Translations under genes and position numbers: made by a program
Assembly (NCBI RefSeq): GCF_029589055.1
Contig: NZ_JARQZP010000003.1
Span: 62,001-126,000, forward strand
DNA from: Vibrio hannami
GTDB taxonomy: Bacteria > Pseudomonadota > Gammaproteobacteria > Enterobacterales > Vibrionaceae
Direction of reading: 5' to 3'
Length of the DNA: 64,000 bases
Notes under the pieces: model-generated
Databases searched by the model: none
What the model saw: the letters and a program-made list of their open reading frames with translations, nothing else
Told to the model about the DNA's origin: nothing
Part shown: positions 56,368 to 64,000 of the stretch, in pieces
How positions within the stretch are numbered: position 1 is the stretch's first letter
Layout: each line of letters starts with the position of its first letter

Positions 56368-58152
56368 ATGGAAAACACATTTAGTCACCAGTCGAAGCTG
56401 CCAGAAATGCCAGTGCCAGAGTTAACAATAACCTTTAAAAAACTGATTGAGTGGGCAGAACCATTACTAACTGAAAGTGAGCTAAATGAAGCAAAGATAG
56501 AGGTGGATAAATTCCTGGAACCAGGAGGAGAAGGCGAAAAGCTACAGAAAAATTTGATCGAATGGGCTCAGGAAAGCACGGTTAGCAATTGGTCGGCACC
56601 AGTGTGGAAGAATATTTATTTGGATGCTCGTCATTCCCTGACTATTAACAGCAATGTGTTTTACTACCTAAAAAGCAAACTCGATGAAAAATCGAATTCT
56701 CAAGCACATATTGCAGCAGCATTAACCGCGACGGTTTATGATTTTATTGGCTCAGTTGACAACGAGCTATTGAGCGTTGACATGCAAAAAGATCGCTACC
56801 TATGCATGAATCAATATAAGAACATCTTTTCTTCGGTCAGAATTCCTTGCGTAGGTAGTGACCAGTTCAAAGTGTCAAAGTGCCGTAAGTCCATTATTGT
56901 TCTGCACAATCAAAAGATGTTTCAGGTCGACATTCTTGATGAGAGTGGTCGCCGCAGGGTGGTCCCGGACATCGAGCATGATTTGCAATTGATTCTATCT
57001 ATAGGGGATAAAGGACAAAACTTCGGATTACTGACAACCACTCCTCGGGAATCATGGGCTTTTGACAGGAAGCATCTACTGGATATATCAGAGAACAATC
57101 AGCGTGCCATGCAGATAATAGAAGATGCTGCATTTGTTCTCTGTTTAGACAACGGCAACCCTGATGCAATAACAGATATATCAAAACAACTATTGCATGG
57201 TGGTGGAGAAGATCGTTATTTCGATAAGGCATTGCAGTTTGTCGTATTTAACAATGGAAAAACAGGAATTAACTTCGAACACACAGGTGTAGATGGATCT
57301 GTAATGCTTCGCATGATAGGGCATATCTACAACTCTATCGATAAAGTGTCCGTACAAGAAGGCCAAGTAAACAAACTTGTCGCTAAATCAGATGCTCGTT
57401 TGCAGGAAATAGAGTTTTACCTTGATGAGACATTGGTTGATGCTATTCAAAATGCAAAAAACGCGTTCCATCAACATGTTGAGAATACTCAAACTCGAGT
57501 GCTGAGCTTCTCTCATTTTGGTAAAGATAGAATCAAGCAGTTTGGTGTTAGTCCTGATGCATTTGTACAGCTAGCCTTGCAGCTGGCTGAATTCAAACTC
57601 TACGGGAAGTTTTTTAGCGCCTATGAAGCGGTGATGACAAGAACGTTTTTAGATGGACGTATTGATGTGCTTTATACCGTTTCCCCAGAATCTTCGGCTT
57701 TTGTAAAGTCTCTGGTTGTGGAAGATCAAAATGTTGAAATCAGCCAGGATTTGCTTCGAAAAGCGGCACAACAGCACGTAAATCGAGCAAAAGAGTGCCG
57801 GTTTGGCGAGGGCGTTTACTCTCATTGTCTAGCGTTGCAACATCGATATAAAAAAGCCGGAAAAGAGTTGGGCATTGATGCTATGCCATCCATATTTAAC
57901 TCTCATGTGTACAAAGCGCTGACGAACAGTGTGGTATGCACCAGCACAACCTCCGATTACGGTGTCGAACTGGCAGGATATGGACCAATTGTCGATAATG
58001 GGTATGGTATTCGTTACTTTATACGTAACGATTCTATCTGTTTCAATATGACTAGCCGAACAGCACTTTCTGAGAACTTAGATAAAATGCATCGCTATAT
58101 TGAGCAGTCATTAGTCGAAATGGGAGAACTCATGGAGACAGGCGATACATAG
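56368..58152 (+). CDS. Choline/carnitine O-acyltransferase family protein
   Basis: A 594-residue protein of the carnitine/choline acyltransferase family, which is mainly eukaryotic. It moves an acyl group between CoA and carnitine or choline. Seen are LPEMPVPELTITFKKLIEWAEPLL at the N terminus, the catalytic His in GINFEHTGVDGSVMLRM, GKDRIKQFGVSPDAFVQLALQLA, the YEAVMTRTFLDGRIDVLYTVS substrate region, and the STS-like TSTTSDYGVELAGYGPIVDNGYG near the end. No targeting peptide or transmembrane segment is seen. The length (about 600) matches carnitine acetyltransferase. It is divergent from betB. Choline versus carnitine as acceptor cannot be fixed from motifs. Confidence 0.88.
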   Translation: MENTFSHQSKLPEMPVPELTITFKKLIEWAEPLLTESELNEAKIEVDKFLEPGGEGEKLQKNLIEWAQESTVSNWSAPVWKNIYLDARHSLTINSNVFYYLKSKLDEKSNSQAHIAAALTATVYDFIGSVDNELLSVDMQKDRYLCMNQYKNIFSSVRIPCVGSDQFKVSKCRKSIIVLHNQKMFQVDILDESGRRRVVPDIEHDLQLILSIGDKGQNFGLLTTTPRESWAFDRKHLLDISENNQRAMQIIEDAAFVLCLDNGNPDAITDISKQLLHGGGEDRYFDKALQFVVFNNGKTGINFEHTGVDGSVMLRMIGHIYNSIDKVSVQEGQVNKLVAKSDARLQEIEFYLDETLVDAIQNAKNAFHQHVENTQTRVLSFSHFGKDRIKQFGVSPDAFVQLALQLAEFKLYGKFFSAYEAVMTRTFLDGRIDVLYTVSPESSAFVKSLVVEDQNVEISQDLLRKAAQQHVNRAKECRFGEGVYSHCLALQHRYKKAGKELGIDAMPSIFNSHVYKALTNSVVCTSTTSDYGVELAGYGPIVDNGYGIRYFIRNDSICFNMTSRTALSENLDKMHRYIEQSLVEMGELMETGDT

Positions 58153-58193
58153 TAAGTGCGTACTATGAGTTGTTGAAACGAGCCACTTCGTTA

Positions 58194-58629
58194 CTAGGCA
58201 TTAATGTTTTTTAGTAAAACGTCGCTGATTCGTTTTAACTCCAGTGCTTCTTCTCTTGCAATGTTGATCTTACATGAGAGCTTTTCTGGTATAGAAACAG
58301 CCTCTTTTTTTAGCTTCTCGCCTTTTTGTGTCAGGCTGATTTCCATTACTCTTTCATCTTCACGACTACGATTGCGGCTTATTAATTCTTTTTGTTCTAA
58401 ACGCTTTAGAAGGGGAGTTAATGTTCCTGAATCCAGATACATTTTTTTCCGATCTCTTTTACGTTAAGCGGAGCATGTTTCCAAAGGACGATCATGGTCA
58501 TATATTGAAGGTATGTGAGGTCAAGCTCATCTAAAAGCGGACGATAGGCTCGTAATACTGCGTTGCTGGCACTATAGAGAGAAAACAGATTTGGTTTTCT
58601 ATATCGATTATCTGGTCAGAATCACTCAT
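58194..58629 (-). pseudogene. MarR/OhrR-family regulator, broken by two apparent 1-base deletions
   Basis: From an ATG at 58629 the first frame reads SDSDQIIDIENQICF; the -1 frame continues SLYSASNAVLRAYRPLLDELDLTYLQYM to KEIGKK; a third frame continues MYLDSGTLTPLLKRLEQKEL and RNRSREDERVMEISLTQKG to the stop. The joins are at T4 (58582-58585) and at T7 (58442-58448). With one base added at each, a 145-residue OhrR-like MarR protein results, matching the family (DSGTLTPLLKRLE, DERV). OhrR senses organic peroxides through a Cys near residue 15, here in NQICF. No ohr gene is next to it. Confidence 0.8.
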
Positions 58630-58710
58630 GTTTAATATTCACCGTGCTTAACTAAATTGTGCTCAATATACTTAACTTGAGATTAGAAAACCAGATGAAC
58701 GAGGCCCTTA

Positions 58711-58746
58711 TTGAAAAACTGCCATCTTTTGATGGCAGTTTTTCAA
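58711..58746. terminator. Strong bidirectional terminator
   Basis: A perfect 16-bp stem (58711-58726 with 58731-58746), loop TTTT, with A5 and T5 in the stem ends. It lies 16 bases beyond the stop of the small gene at 58763 (minus) and likely serves it. Confidence 0.9.
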
Positions 58747-58762
58747 TCAAGGTCAATAGACC

Positions 58763-58984
58763 CTAGTACGCTCCTGTCCAGCAACTAAAGTCGCTTTCAG
58801 TCAATTGGTCATGAGTTCCGGATATCAAAGGAAGCAGCCAAAGGGCATTATTAGTTTCAAAAGGATAATCTGTAATAATAGCACTTCCCTGAACAATACA
58901 TTTGCCCCCTAAACCATCAATAAACGCATGGATCATATTTGCGTAGTGTTCGTTTAGGGCTTCTATTTTGTATACATTACTCAT
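58763..58984 (-). CDS. Small hypothetical protein
   Basis: A 73-residue protein of unknown function: MSNVYKIEALNEHYANMIHAFIDGLGG, ending SDFSCWTGAY, no signal peptide. Start is unsure; an in-frame ATG at 59005 would add seven residues, and neither has a good SD. The strong terminator after it supports expression. Confidence 0.5.
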   Translation of the reverse strand: MSNVYKIEALNEHYANMIHAFIDGLGGKCIVQGSAIITDYPFETNNALWLLPLISGTHDQLTESDFSCWTGAY

Positions 58985-59106
58985 AATACACTGCCGGACA
59001 TACATTTTTCTTATAGGTTAATCATCATACAAATAAACTAGGAAAATACTAGCCTTGAGAAGTCTTAAATGTGAGATCGCTCAATAGCTAGTACGAATTA
59101 CATGAT

Positions 59107-60468
59107 CTACGACAAAAAGCTGAGTATTTCTTCGGTCTTCGACGTCATTAACTGATGGTTTCCTCGACTTTCGACATTTAGCCTTATTACTGGTTCGGTA
59201 TTCGATGCCCTTAGGTTAAACCGCCATTCCTCAAACTCCATGCTGAGTCCATCTGTTGTATCTATGGAGGTTGCATCAGCTTCAAACATATTGCGAATCA
59301 ACGCGATCGTTACTTCTGTATCGGCAACTTTTCTGTTTATTTCACCCGATGATGGGTATTTCTGAATTCTGTCTTCAACAAGTTGAGACAGTGGCTTATT
59401 ACGCAAGCTGACCAGTTCTGCTACCAGCAACCATGGAATCATTCCACTGTCACAGTAGGCAAAGTCACGAAAATAGTGGTGAGCACTCATTTCACCACCG
59501 TAAACCGCATCTTTCTCTCGCATTATTTGCTTTATAAAAGCGTGACCTGTTTTCGACTGGATTGCAGTGCCGCCGTTTTCTTCTACGGTGTCAATCGTAT
59601 TCCAGGTCAGGCGAGGGTCGTGGATAATTTTTGCGCCTTTATCTTTCTTCAGAAATGCTTCGGCCAAAAGACCCACGATATAGTAGCCCTCGATAAAGGC
59701 ACCGTTTTCATCAAAGAAGAAACAACGGTCAAAGTCGCCGTCCCAGGCAATACCCATATCAGCATTATGTTCCTGTACGGCATTAGATGTGTCTGCTCGG
59801 TTTTCGGGTAGTATCGGGTTAGGGATACCGTTCGGAAATGTAAAGTCAGGTTCATTATGAATCTTGATAAACTCGATTGGAGCATTCAGTTTACTAAGCT
59901 TGCGTTCGAGTATATCTACCACATGTCCTGCAGCGCCGTTACCTGCATTAACCACTAACTTTAATGGTTTAATGTTGTTTGGATTGATGTAGGTAAGTAA
60001 GTGGTCACTATAGTCATCTATCATAGAAACATTAAGAAGATTTCCTTTGTGATAGCTACTCTCGAACTGGTTTGCTTCTGCTAGTTTTTTGATCTCAAGC
60101 AGGCCGGTATCATTACTGATAGGCTTAGAGTTCTCCCTTACCAGCTTCATTCCATTGTAATTAATTGGGTTGTGACTAGCGGTGATAGCAATGCCACCGT
60201 CTACCTGAGTGTTGCTTGCTGCGTAGTAAATTTCTTCGGTTCCGGCTAAACCGATGTCGAGTACGTCAGTGCCTCCGTCCATAAGCCCGCGAGCAACCGC
60301 TGCCTTTAATGTTGGTGACGTTTCGCGTGCGTCGCCACCCACAGCAACTACTTTAGGGTTCAGATATTGGGCATAAGCTCTGCCAATTCGGTATGCAATA
60401 TCTTCGTTAAGTTCATCGCCGAGCTTGCCCCGGATATCGTATGATTTGAAACAGGTCAATGAGCTCAT
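59107..60468 (-). CDS. Phosphomannomutase / phosphoglucomutase
   Basis: A 453-residue alpha-D-phosphohexomutase. Four family motifs appear: [16 protein letters not shown] with the phospho-Ser, [14 protein letters not shown] for Mg, [10 protein letters not shown] for sugar specificity and [15 protein letters not shown] for phosphate. It interconverts mannose (or glucose) 6- and 1-phosphate. The ATG at 60468 with GAGGAAA upstream begins [14 protein letters not shown], the usual family start. The 5' end overlaps the upstream glycosyltransferase by 56 bases, so they are co-transcribed. It may supply a hexose 1-phosphate for a nucleotide sugar used by that enzyme (inference). Confidence 0.92.
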   Translation of the reverse strand: MSSLTCFKSYDIRGKLGDELNEDIAYRIGRAYAQYLNPKVVAVGGDARETSPTLKAAVARGLMDGGTDVLDIGLAGTEEIYYAASNTQVDGGIAITASHNPINYNGMKLVRENSKPISNDTGLLEIKKLAEANQFESSYHKGNLLNVSMIDDYSDHLLTYINPNNIKPLKLVVNAGNGAAGHVVDILERKLSKLNAPIEFIKIHNEPDFTFPNGIPNPILPENRADTSNAVQEHNADMGIAWDGDFDRCFFFDENGAFIEGYYIVGLLAEAFLKKDKGAKIIHDPRLTWNTIDTVEENGGTAIQSKTGHAFIKQIMREKDAVYGGEMSAHHYFRDFAYCDSGMIPWLLVAELVSLRNKPLSQLVEDRIQKYPSSGEINRKVADTEVTIALIRNMFEADATSIDTTDGLSMEFEEWRFNLRASNTEPVIRLNVESRGNHQLMTSKTEEILSFLS

Positions 60469-61819
60469 TTTTTTCCTCGGCAGTGCCAAAAATTGAGCCC
60501 AGCAACTCTCTAAGCGCAGGGTAAGAGAAGTTCTTCTCACCTATCTGATAGTTAAGTGACATATCTTTTTCACGAAGATTTTTATCCAGCAGATAAGTGA
60601 GAGTCTGATCTACCGCTTTATCTAATGTCTGTTCGTTAACAACAGCAAGACCATCTTCGTCAAGCTCATGTTTGTTACCCAGGTCAATGATATTGAACTT
60701 ATAGTCAGCAATATCCAGGTCATAAACCGGGTAGCGATAAGTTGCCATCGGAACTTTGGCGATCAATCCTTCAAGGAACTGATTACCCCAACCTTCCAAC
60801 AGACTCGGGTAAGTGATGATGTCTGCATGACAATATACGTCCCAGAGAGAGTAGGTTTTTATCTCATTTTCCAGGTGTCTTGAGTGGCCTACTGACTCGT
60901 TGATGAAAAGCAGCTCGACATCGCAAGAAGCAGCTTTATTTTTCAACAGTTCAAGATAAGGTTCATCTTCATTCATACCTGCAAACACAAGTATGATGCG
61001 GCTATCTTCAGTGAATATTCGGCCATTGTAGAGTGTTTTGCCGATAAGTTGTTCGCGTCTGTCTTGCAGCCTTTTCAACAGATCAAGGGCAATTTCGATG
61101 CCTTTACGTGCAACAATTCTTGTTGCCTGAAGGAAAAACAGATCGTTTTCTTTGATACCAAATTTTTCACGAAGATCCTGGTTGAAGTTATCAATTTTCC
61201 ACTGGTTACCATGAAAATCGAACACGTTCGGCACAACAGTAGAGTCAATGTCTCTTCGTTGTTTCAGTTCAGTCTGTGCAATTCGGTTTATTACGCAGTG
61301 CTTAATTAGCGGGTGTTTTGGTGGGAAGTAGGTTTCCAGCAGAGACTGTATGCTTGCAGATGTTGGTTTGGAGTACTTCTCGCGCTCCCAATGAAAGTCG
61401 TGGTGGTGGCATATTACTTTGGTCTGGGTTGATTCTATTGCTTTCATTAAGCCAATAGCTGCTGGCAGATGGTAACCCAGAGACCAGATGTTGTTAGGGA
61501 CAACGACATCAATATCATAAGAATCTATAACTTCGGCTACCTTGATTGCAATGTTGTCAGCAATGCGTTCTATATCATTTATCAAAACCGATTCTGATGC
61601 GTAATCTGTTAATTCTACATACGCGTTATGTATGATTTTATCGTTGACTGGGTTTAGGTAATGAAGCTCCGGAATCAGTAGTGCCTGGCAGCTTCCAGAA
61701 GATCCAGCCAGGTAATATACATTGTGTCCAAGTGCTTCAAGTGCTTGTTTCCACTTGTCCATTTCAAGAGAAACCCCGTCAGTTTCTCCAACTCTAAAGT
61801 GTGCTAGTAATATGTTCAT
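60413..61819 (-). CDS. Glycosyltransferase, GT4-like
   Basis: A 468-residue GT-B enzyme. The N-terminal domain begins [20 protein letters not shown]; the C-terminal domain has [24 protein letters not shown] and the GT4 signature [21 protein letters not shown], with the ExxxxxxE-type pattern. I prefer ATG 61819 over a TTG at 61834. It overlaps the phosphomutase gene and is divergent from a disaccharide phosphorylase, with LacI-type operators between; synthesis of a glucosyl or mannosyl glycoside by this enzyme and its breakdown by the phosphorylase would make sense (inference). The acceptor is unknown. Confidence 0.85.
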   Translation of the reverse strand: MNILLAHFRVGETDGVSLEMDKWKQALEALGHNVYYLAGSSGSCQALLIPELHYLNPVNDKIIHNAYVELTDYASESVLINDIERIADNIAIKVAEVIDSYDIDVVVPNNIWSLGYHLPAAIGLMKAIESTQTKVICHHHDFHWEREKYSKPTSASIQSLLETYFPPKHPLIKHCVINRIAQTELKQRRDIDSTVVPNVFDFHGNQWKIDNFNQDLREKFGIKENDLFFLQATRIVARKGIEIALDLLKRLQDRREQLIGKTLYNGRIFTEDSRIILVFAGMNEDEPYLELLKNKAASCDVELLFINESVGHSRHLENEIKTYSLWDVYCHADIITYPSLLEGWGNQFLEGLIAKVPMATYRYPVYDLDIADYKFNIIDLGNKHELDEDGLAVVNEQTLDKAVDQTLTYLLDKNLREKDMSLNYQIGEKNFSYPALRELLGSIFGTAEEKNELIDLFQIIRYPGQARR

Positions 61820-61937
61820 CTCTCGTTCATCCAACGCAAACTATCTATCAATCACGCGCTAATCTAACGGAAGTTCAACCTGTATAGACAGGCTTTTTGT
61901 TGATTTATTCGTCAATAATTGATCTTGTTCACGTTTC

Positions 61938-61955
61938 ATCAAAACCGGTTTTGAT
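61938..61955. promoter_or_regulatory. LacI-type operator 1
   Basis: A perfect 18-bp palindrome ATCAAAACCGGTTTTGAT with the central CCGG typical of LacI-family operators. About 120 bases before the glycosyltransferase start. Confidence 0.8.
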
Positions 61956-62068
61956 TGGGGAGTAAAATGAGATTTAGTTCAAATATTGATTCAATTTATC
62001 GTTCTATACTTGTTTGCAATTGAGTATTGGCAGTGACATTTTCGATAGTCACTTTTTTTTGAAAGTTA

Positions 62069-62086
62069 ATCAAAACCGGTTTTGTT
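62069..62086. promoter_or_regulatory. LacI-type operator 2
   Basis: ATCAAAACCGGTTTTGTT, the same palindrome with one mismatch (perfect over 14 bases, 62071-62084). About 45 bases before the phosphorylase start and 131 bases from operator 1, centre to centre. The pair could support looping repression of both divergent transcripts. Confidence 0.8.
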
Positions 62087-62129
62087 GTTTTGAGTTAACA
62101 ATTTGTAAGTCAAAGTAATGGAAAGAAAA

Positions 62130-63827
62130 ATGGGCCACGAGCAAACAAAATTTTCAGGTGTTAAAAAGGATCTCCAACAGATTCTGGCTGGCGTCTACTC
62201 CCCAGAACAGCTAAGTGTTCTTATTCCGAACCTGATGAAAGTAATAGAAGCTCAGCCTTCATATGAAGGTAAAAAGCAGTGGGTTGATCAAAGTGATGTG
62301 ATGCTGATTACTTACGGTGACTCAATCAAAGAAGAAGGCAAAGCACCTCTTCAGACTTTGAACGAGTTTCTAAATGACAATGCGAAAGACATTCTGTCTG
62401 CTGTGCATCTGCTGCCTTGTTTCCCATATACATCAGATGACGGTTTCTCAGTGGTTGATTACTGGAAAATTAATCCGGATCTGGGTGACTGGGACAACGT
62501 TCAGAAGTTGTCTGGTGACTACAATCTGATGTTTGATGGTGTGATTAACCATATTTCACAAGCAAGTGACTGGTTCCAGGGTTACCTAAAGGGTGAAGAG
62601 CAATATCGCAACTTCTTTACTGAAGCAAACCCTGACCGCGATTACAGCTCAGTAACTCGTCCTCGAGCACTTCCACTACTGACTACATTTGAAACGGCAC
62701 ACGGTACAAAGCATATCTGGACAACATTCAGTGAAGACCAGATTGACCTTAACTTCCGTTGCCCTGAAGTTTTCCAGAAGATTGTTGAGCTTCTACTATT
62801 CTATGCAGAGCAGGGCGCTTCATTTGTTCGTCTTGATGCGATCGGCTTCATGTGGAAAGAGCTCGATACACCTTGTATTCACCAGCCTCAGACTCATGCT
62901 TTGGTGCAGGCTATGCGAGCGGTAATCGATGCAGTGGCTCCACACGTTAAATTGATTACGGAAACCAACGTACCGCACAAAGATAACATCAGTTACTTCG
63001 GTAACGGTGAGAACGAAGCGCACCTTGTTTATCAGTTCCCGCTACCACCACTAACACTGCACACCATTCAAACCGGTAACAGTGAGAAGATCGTCGACTG
63101 GATGGCGAGCTTAGAACCATGCTCTGACAAAACGACTTTCTTTAACTTCCTGGCATCACACGACGGTATCGGTGTTCGCCCTGTTGAAGGCATTCTGAGC
63201 AAAGATCAGGTAGACCACCTGCTAAATGTTGTTCAAACCAATGGTGGCCGCGTTTCATACAAAGATAACGGTGATGGTACTCAAAGTCCTTATGAGCTGA
63301 ACATCAACTATTTTGATGCAGTTAGCGCAATTGATGCCGATGACGAGACCAATCTAAACCGCTTTATGGCAGCACAGTCTATTCTTATTTCTATGGCTGG
63401 TGTTCCGGGAATCTATGTACATAGTCTTCTGGGTTCCGGGAATGACCTGGAAGGTCTTGAGAAACTTGGATACAACCGAGCGATTAACCGTGAAAAGCTG
63501 GTAAGAAGTGAAGTAGAGGCTGACCTTGCTAATCCAGAATCTCGTCGTACTCAGGTTCTGAATCGCTTCAAGAAACTACTTACTATTCGCAAACAGGAAG
63601 AGGCGTTTACACCATTTGCTTCTCAGCGTGTTGTGAAATCTGGTGAGCAACTAATTACCTTTGTCCGCGGCGAAAAAGTCGCCGTGGTCATCAACATCTC
63701 CAATCAGGTTGTTGAATTAGATACTGACGCTTTACTTGATGGTATCAGTCAAGACTTGATTAGCGGTGAAGCTGCTTCTGGCAAGCTTTCCGTTCAGCCA
63801 TATCAGGTAATGTGGTTGAGCAAATAA
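62130..63827 (+). CDS. GH13 family glucoside phosphorylase (sucrose phosphorylase / YcjM type)
   Basis: A 565-residue GH13_18-type phosphorylase. The nucleophile is D236 in FVRLDAIGFMWKE, acid/base E278 in ITETNVPHKDN, and the stabilising Asp D345 in ASHDGIGV. HLLPCFPYTSDDGFSVVDY and VTRPRALPLLT are shared with YcjM, a glucosylglycerate phosphorylase of E. coli, and the whole sequence follows YcjM rather than classic sucrose phosphorylase. Substrate could be glucosylglycerate, glucosylglycerol or sucrose. The ATG at 62130 has GGA seven bases upstream; the ATG at 62118 has no SD. A sugar ABC binding protein follows, as in the ycj operon. Confidence 0.9.
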   Translation: MGHEQTKFSGVKKDLQQILAGVYSPEQLSVLIPNLMKVIEAQPSYEGKKQWVDQSDVMLITYGDSIKEEGKAPLQTLNEFLNDNAKDILSAVHLLPCFPYTSDDGFSVVDYWKINPDLGDWDNVQKLSGDYNLMFDGVINHISQASDWFQGYLKGEEQYRNFFTEANPDRDYSSVTRPRALPLLTTFETAHGTKHIWTTFSEDQIDLNFRCPEVFQKIVELLLFYAEQGASFVRLDAIGFMWKELDTPCIHQPQTHALVQAMRAVIDAVAPHVKLITETNVPHKDNISYFGNGENEAHLVYQFPLPPLTLHTIQTGNSEKIVDWMASLEPCSDKTTFFNFLASHDGIGVRPVEGILSKDQVDHLLNVVQTNGGRVSYKDNGDGTQSPYELNINYFDAVSAIDADDETNLNRFMAAQSILISMAGVPGIYVHSLLGSGNDLEGLEKLGYNRAINREKLVRSEVEADLANPESRRTQVLNRFKKLLTIRKQEEAFTPFASQRVVKSGEQLITFVRGEKVAVVINISNQVVELDTDALLDGISQDLISGEAASGKLSVQPYQVMWLSK

Positions 63828-63892
63828 TGGCACCGGCTATTTCGGTAGCCCGGTTTATAACAATATGAATCCTAATCGTAAGGGATAACACG

Positions 63893-64000
63893 ATGAAACT
63901 AAAAACTCTGACTCTTGGACTCGCTGCTGCGGGCTTATCAATGTCAAGTGTTGCCAATGCAACTACCGTTGAATTTTGGACAACACTGACTCAGTCTGAC
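63893..64000 (+). CDS. ABC transporter sugar-binding protein (3' partial)
   Basis: The first 36 codons of a gene that runs out of the window. AAGGGA lies just before the ATG. A signal peptide (LTLGLAAAGLSMSSVANA) is followed by TTVEFWTTLTQSD, the start of an extracellular solute-binding family 1 protein. It comes 65 bases after the phosphorylase gene, so it probably imports the phosphorylase substrate. Confidence 0.85.
   Translation, partial: MKLKTLTLGLAAAGLSMSSVANATTVEFWTTLTQSD

Overview
The window is about 43% GC, densely coded and bacterial. It looks like a chromosomal segment, possibly from the second chromosome, of a Vibrio or close Vibrionaceae relative. This rests on the TonB2-type operon with a TtpC homologue, the DUF2058 and YghU proteins, many c-di-GMP proteins, a DcuC-family carrier and betaine genes. 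I see no rRNA, tRNA, CRISPR array, prophage or insertion sequence. The first gene (PPOX/ferredoxin-reductase oxidoreductase) and the last (sugar ABC binding protein) are cut by the window edges.

Layout. 1-9 kb: glgC; a hemerythrin / DUF2249 / polytopic membrane protein operon that fits nitrosative or microaerobic physiology; an AraC regulator; a DMT exporter; a PAS-GGDEF-EAL protein whose GGDEF domain is degenerate. 9-12 kb: DUF2058, a LON-domain protein, and an ECF sigma/ChrR anti-sigma pair with a recognisable own-type promoter (TGATCC-N18-TAAAC). 12-18 kb: acyltransferase, two GSTs, a diguanylate cyclase, a TetR repressor and an NfsB-like nitroreductase. Matching palindromes upstream of tetR and of the first GST suggest a detoxification regulon. 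18-28 kb: two carboxylate carriers, a radical SAM protein, an enoyl-CoA hydratase, two LysR regulators, and the glutathione-dependent formaldehyde pathway (frmA-fghA). 28-35 kb: YegD-type Hsp70, a LysR regulator divergent from a secreted alkylsulfatase, and a PLP decarboxylase.

35-46 kb is about envelope energy and c-di-GMP. A six-gene TonB operon (DUF3450, ttpC, exbB, exbD, tonB, TPR) is followed by a REPIN-like element next to a methyltransferase remnant. After a CsaA-like gene comes a TonB receptor / YfiR / GGDEF-EAL operon on the other strand. 46-51 kb: a small ribbon-helix-helix protein with a (GACAAA)6 repeat, a phosphofructokinase, a family-3 binding protein, an M20 amidohydrolase and dsdA. 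51-58 kb is the most unusual block: a short BCCT carrier, betA and betB, divergent from a eukaryotic-type choline/carnitine O-acyltransferase. 58-64 kb: a broken MarR gene, a phosphomannomutase and a glycosyltransferase, divergent from a YcjM-like GH13 disaccharide phosphorylase and an ABC binding protein, with two near-identical LacI-type palindromes between them.

Five otherwise well-conserved genes (a hypothetical protein, DUF3450, exbB, the TonB-operon TPR gene and marR) each look broken by missing single bases. Four of the six breaks fall in A7/T7 runs where eight bases would restore the frame. A homopolymer undercall in the assembly is the simplest reading. Real decay or slippage cannot be excluded from the sequence alone.
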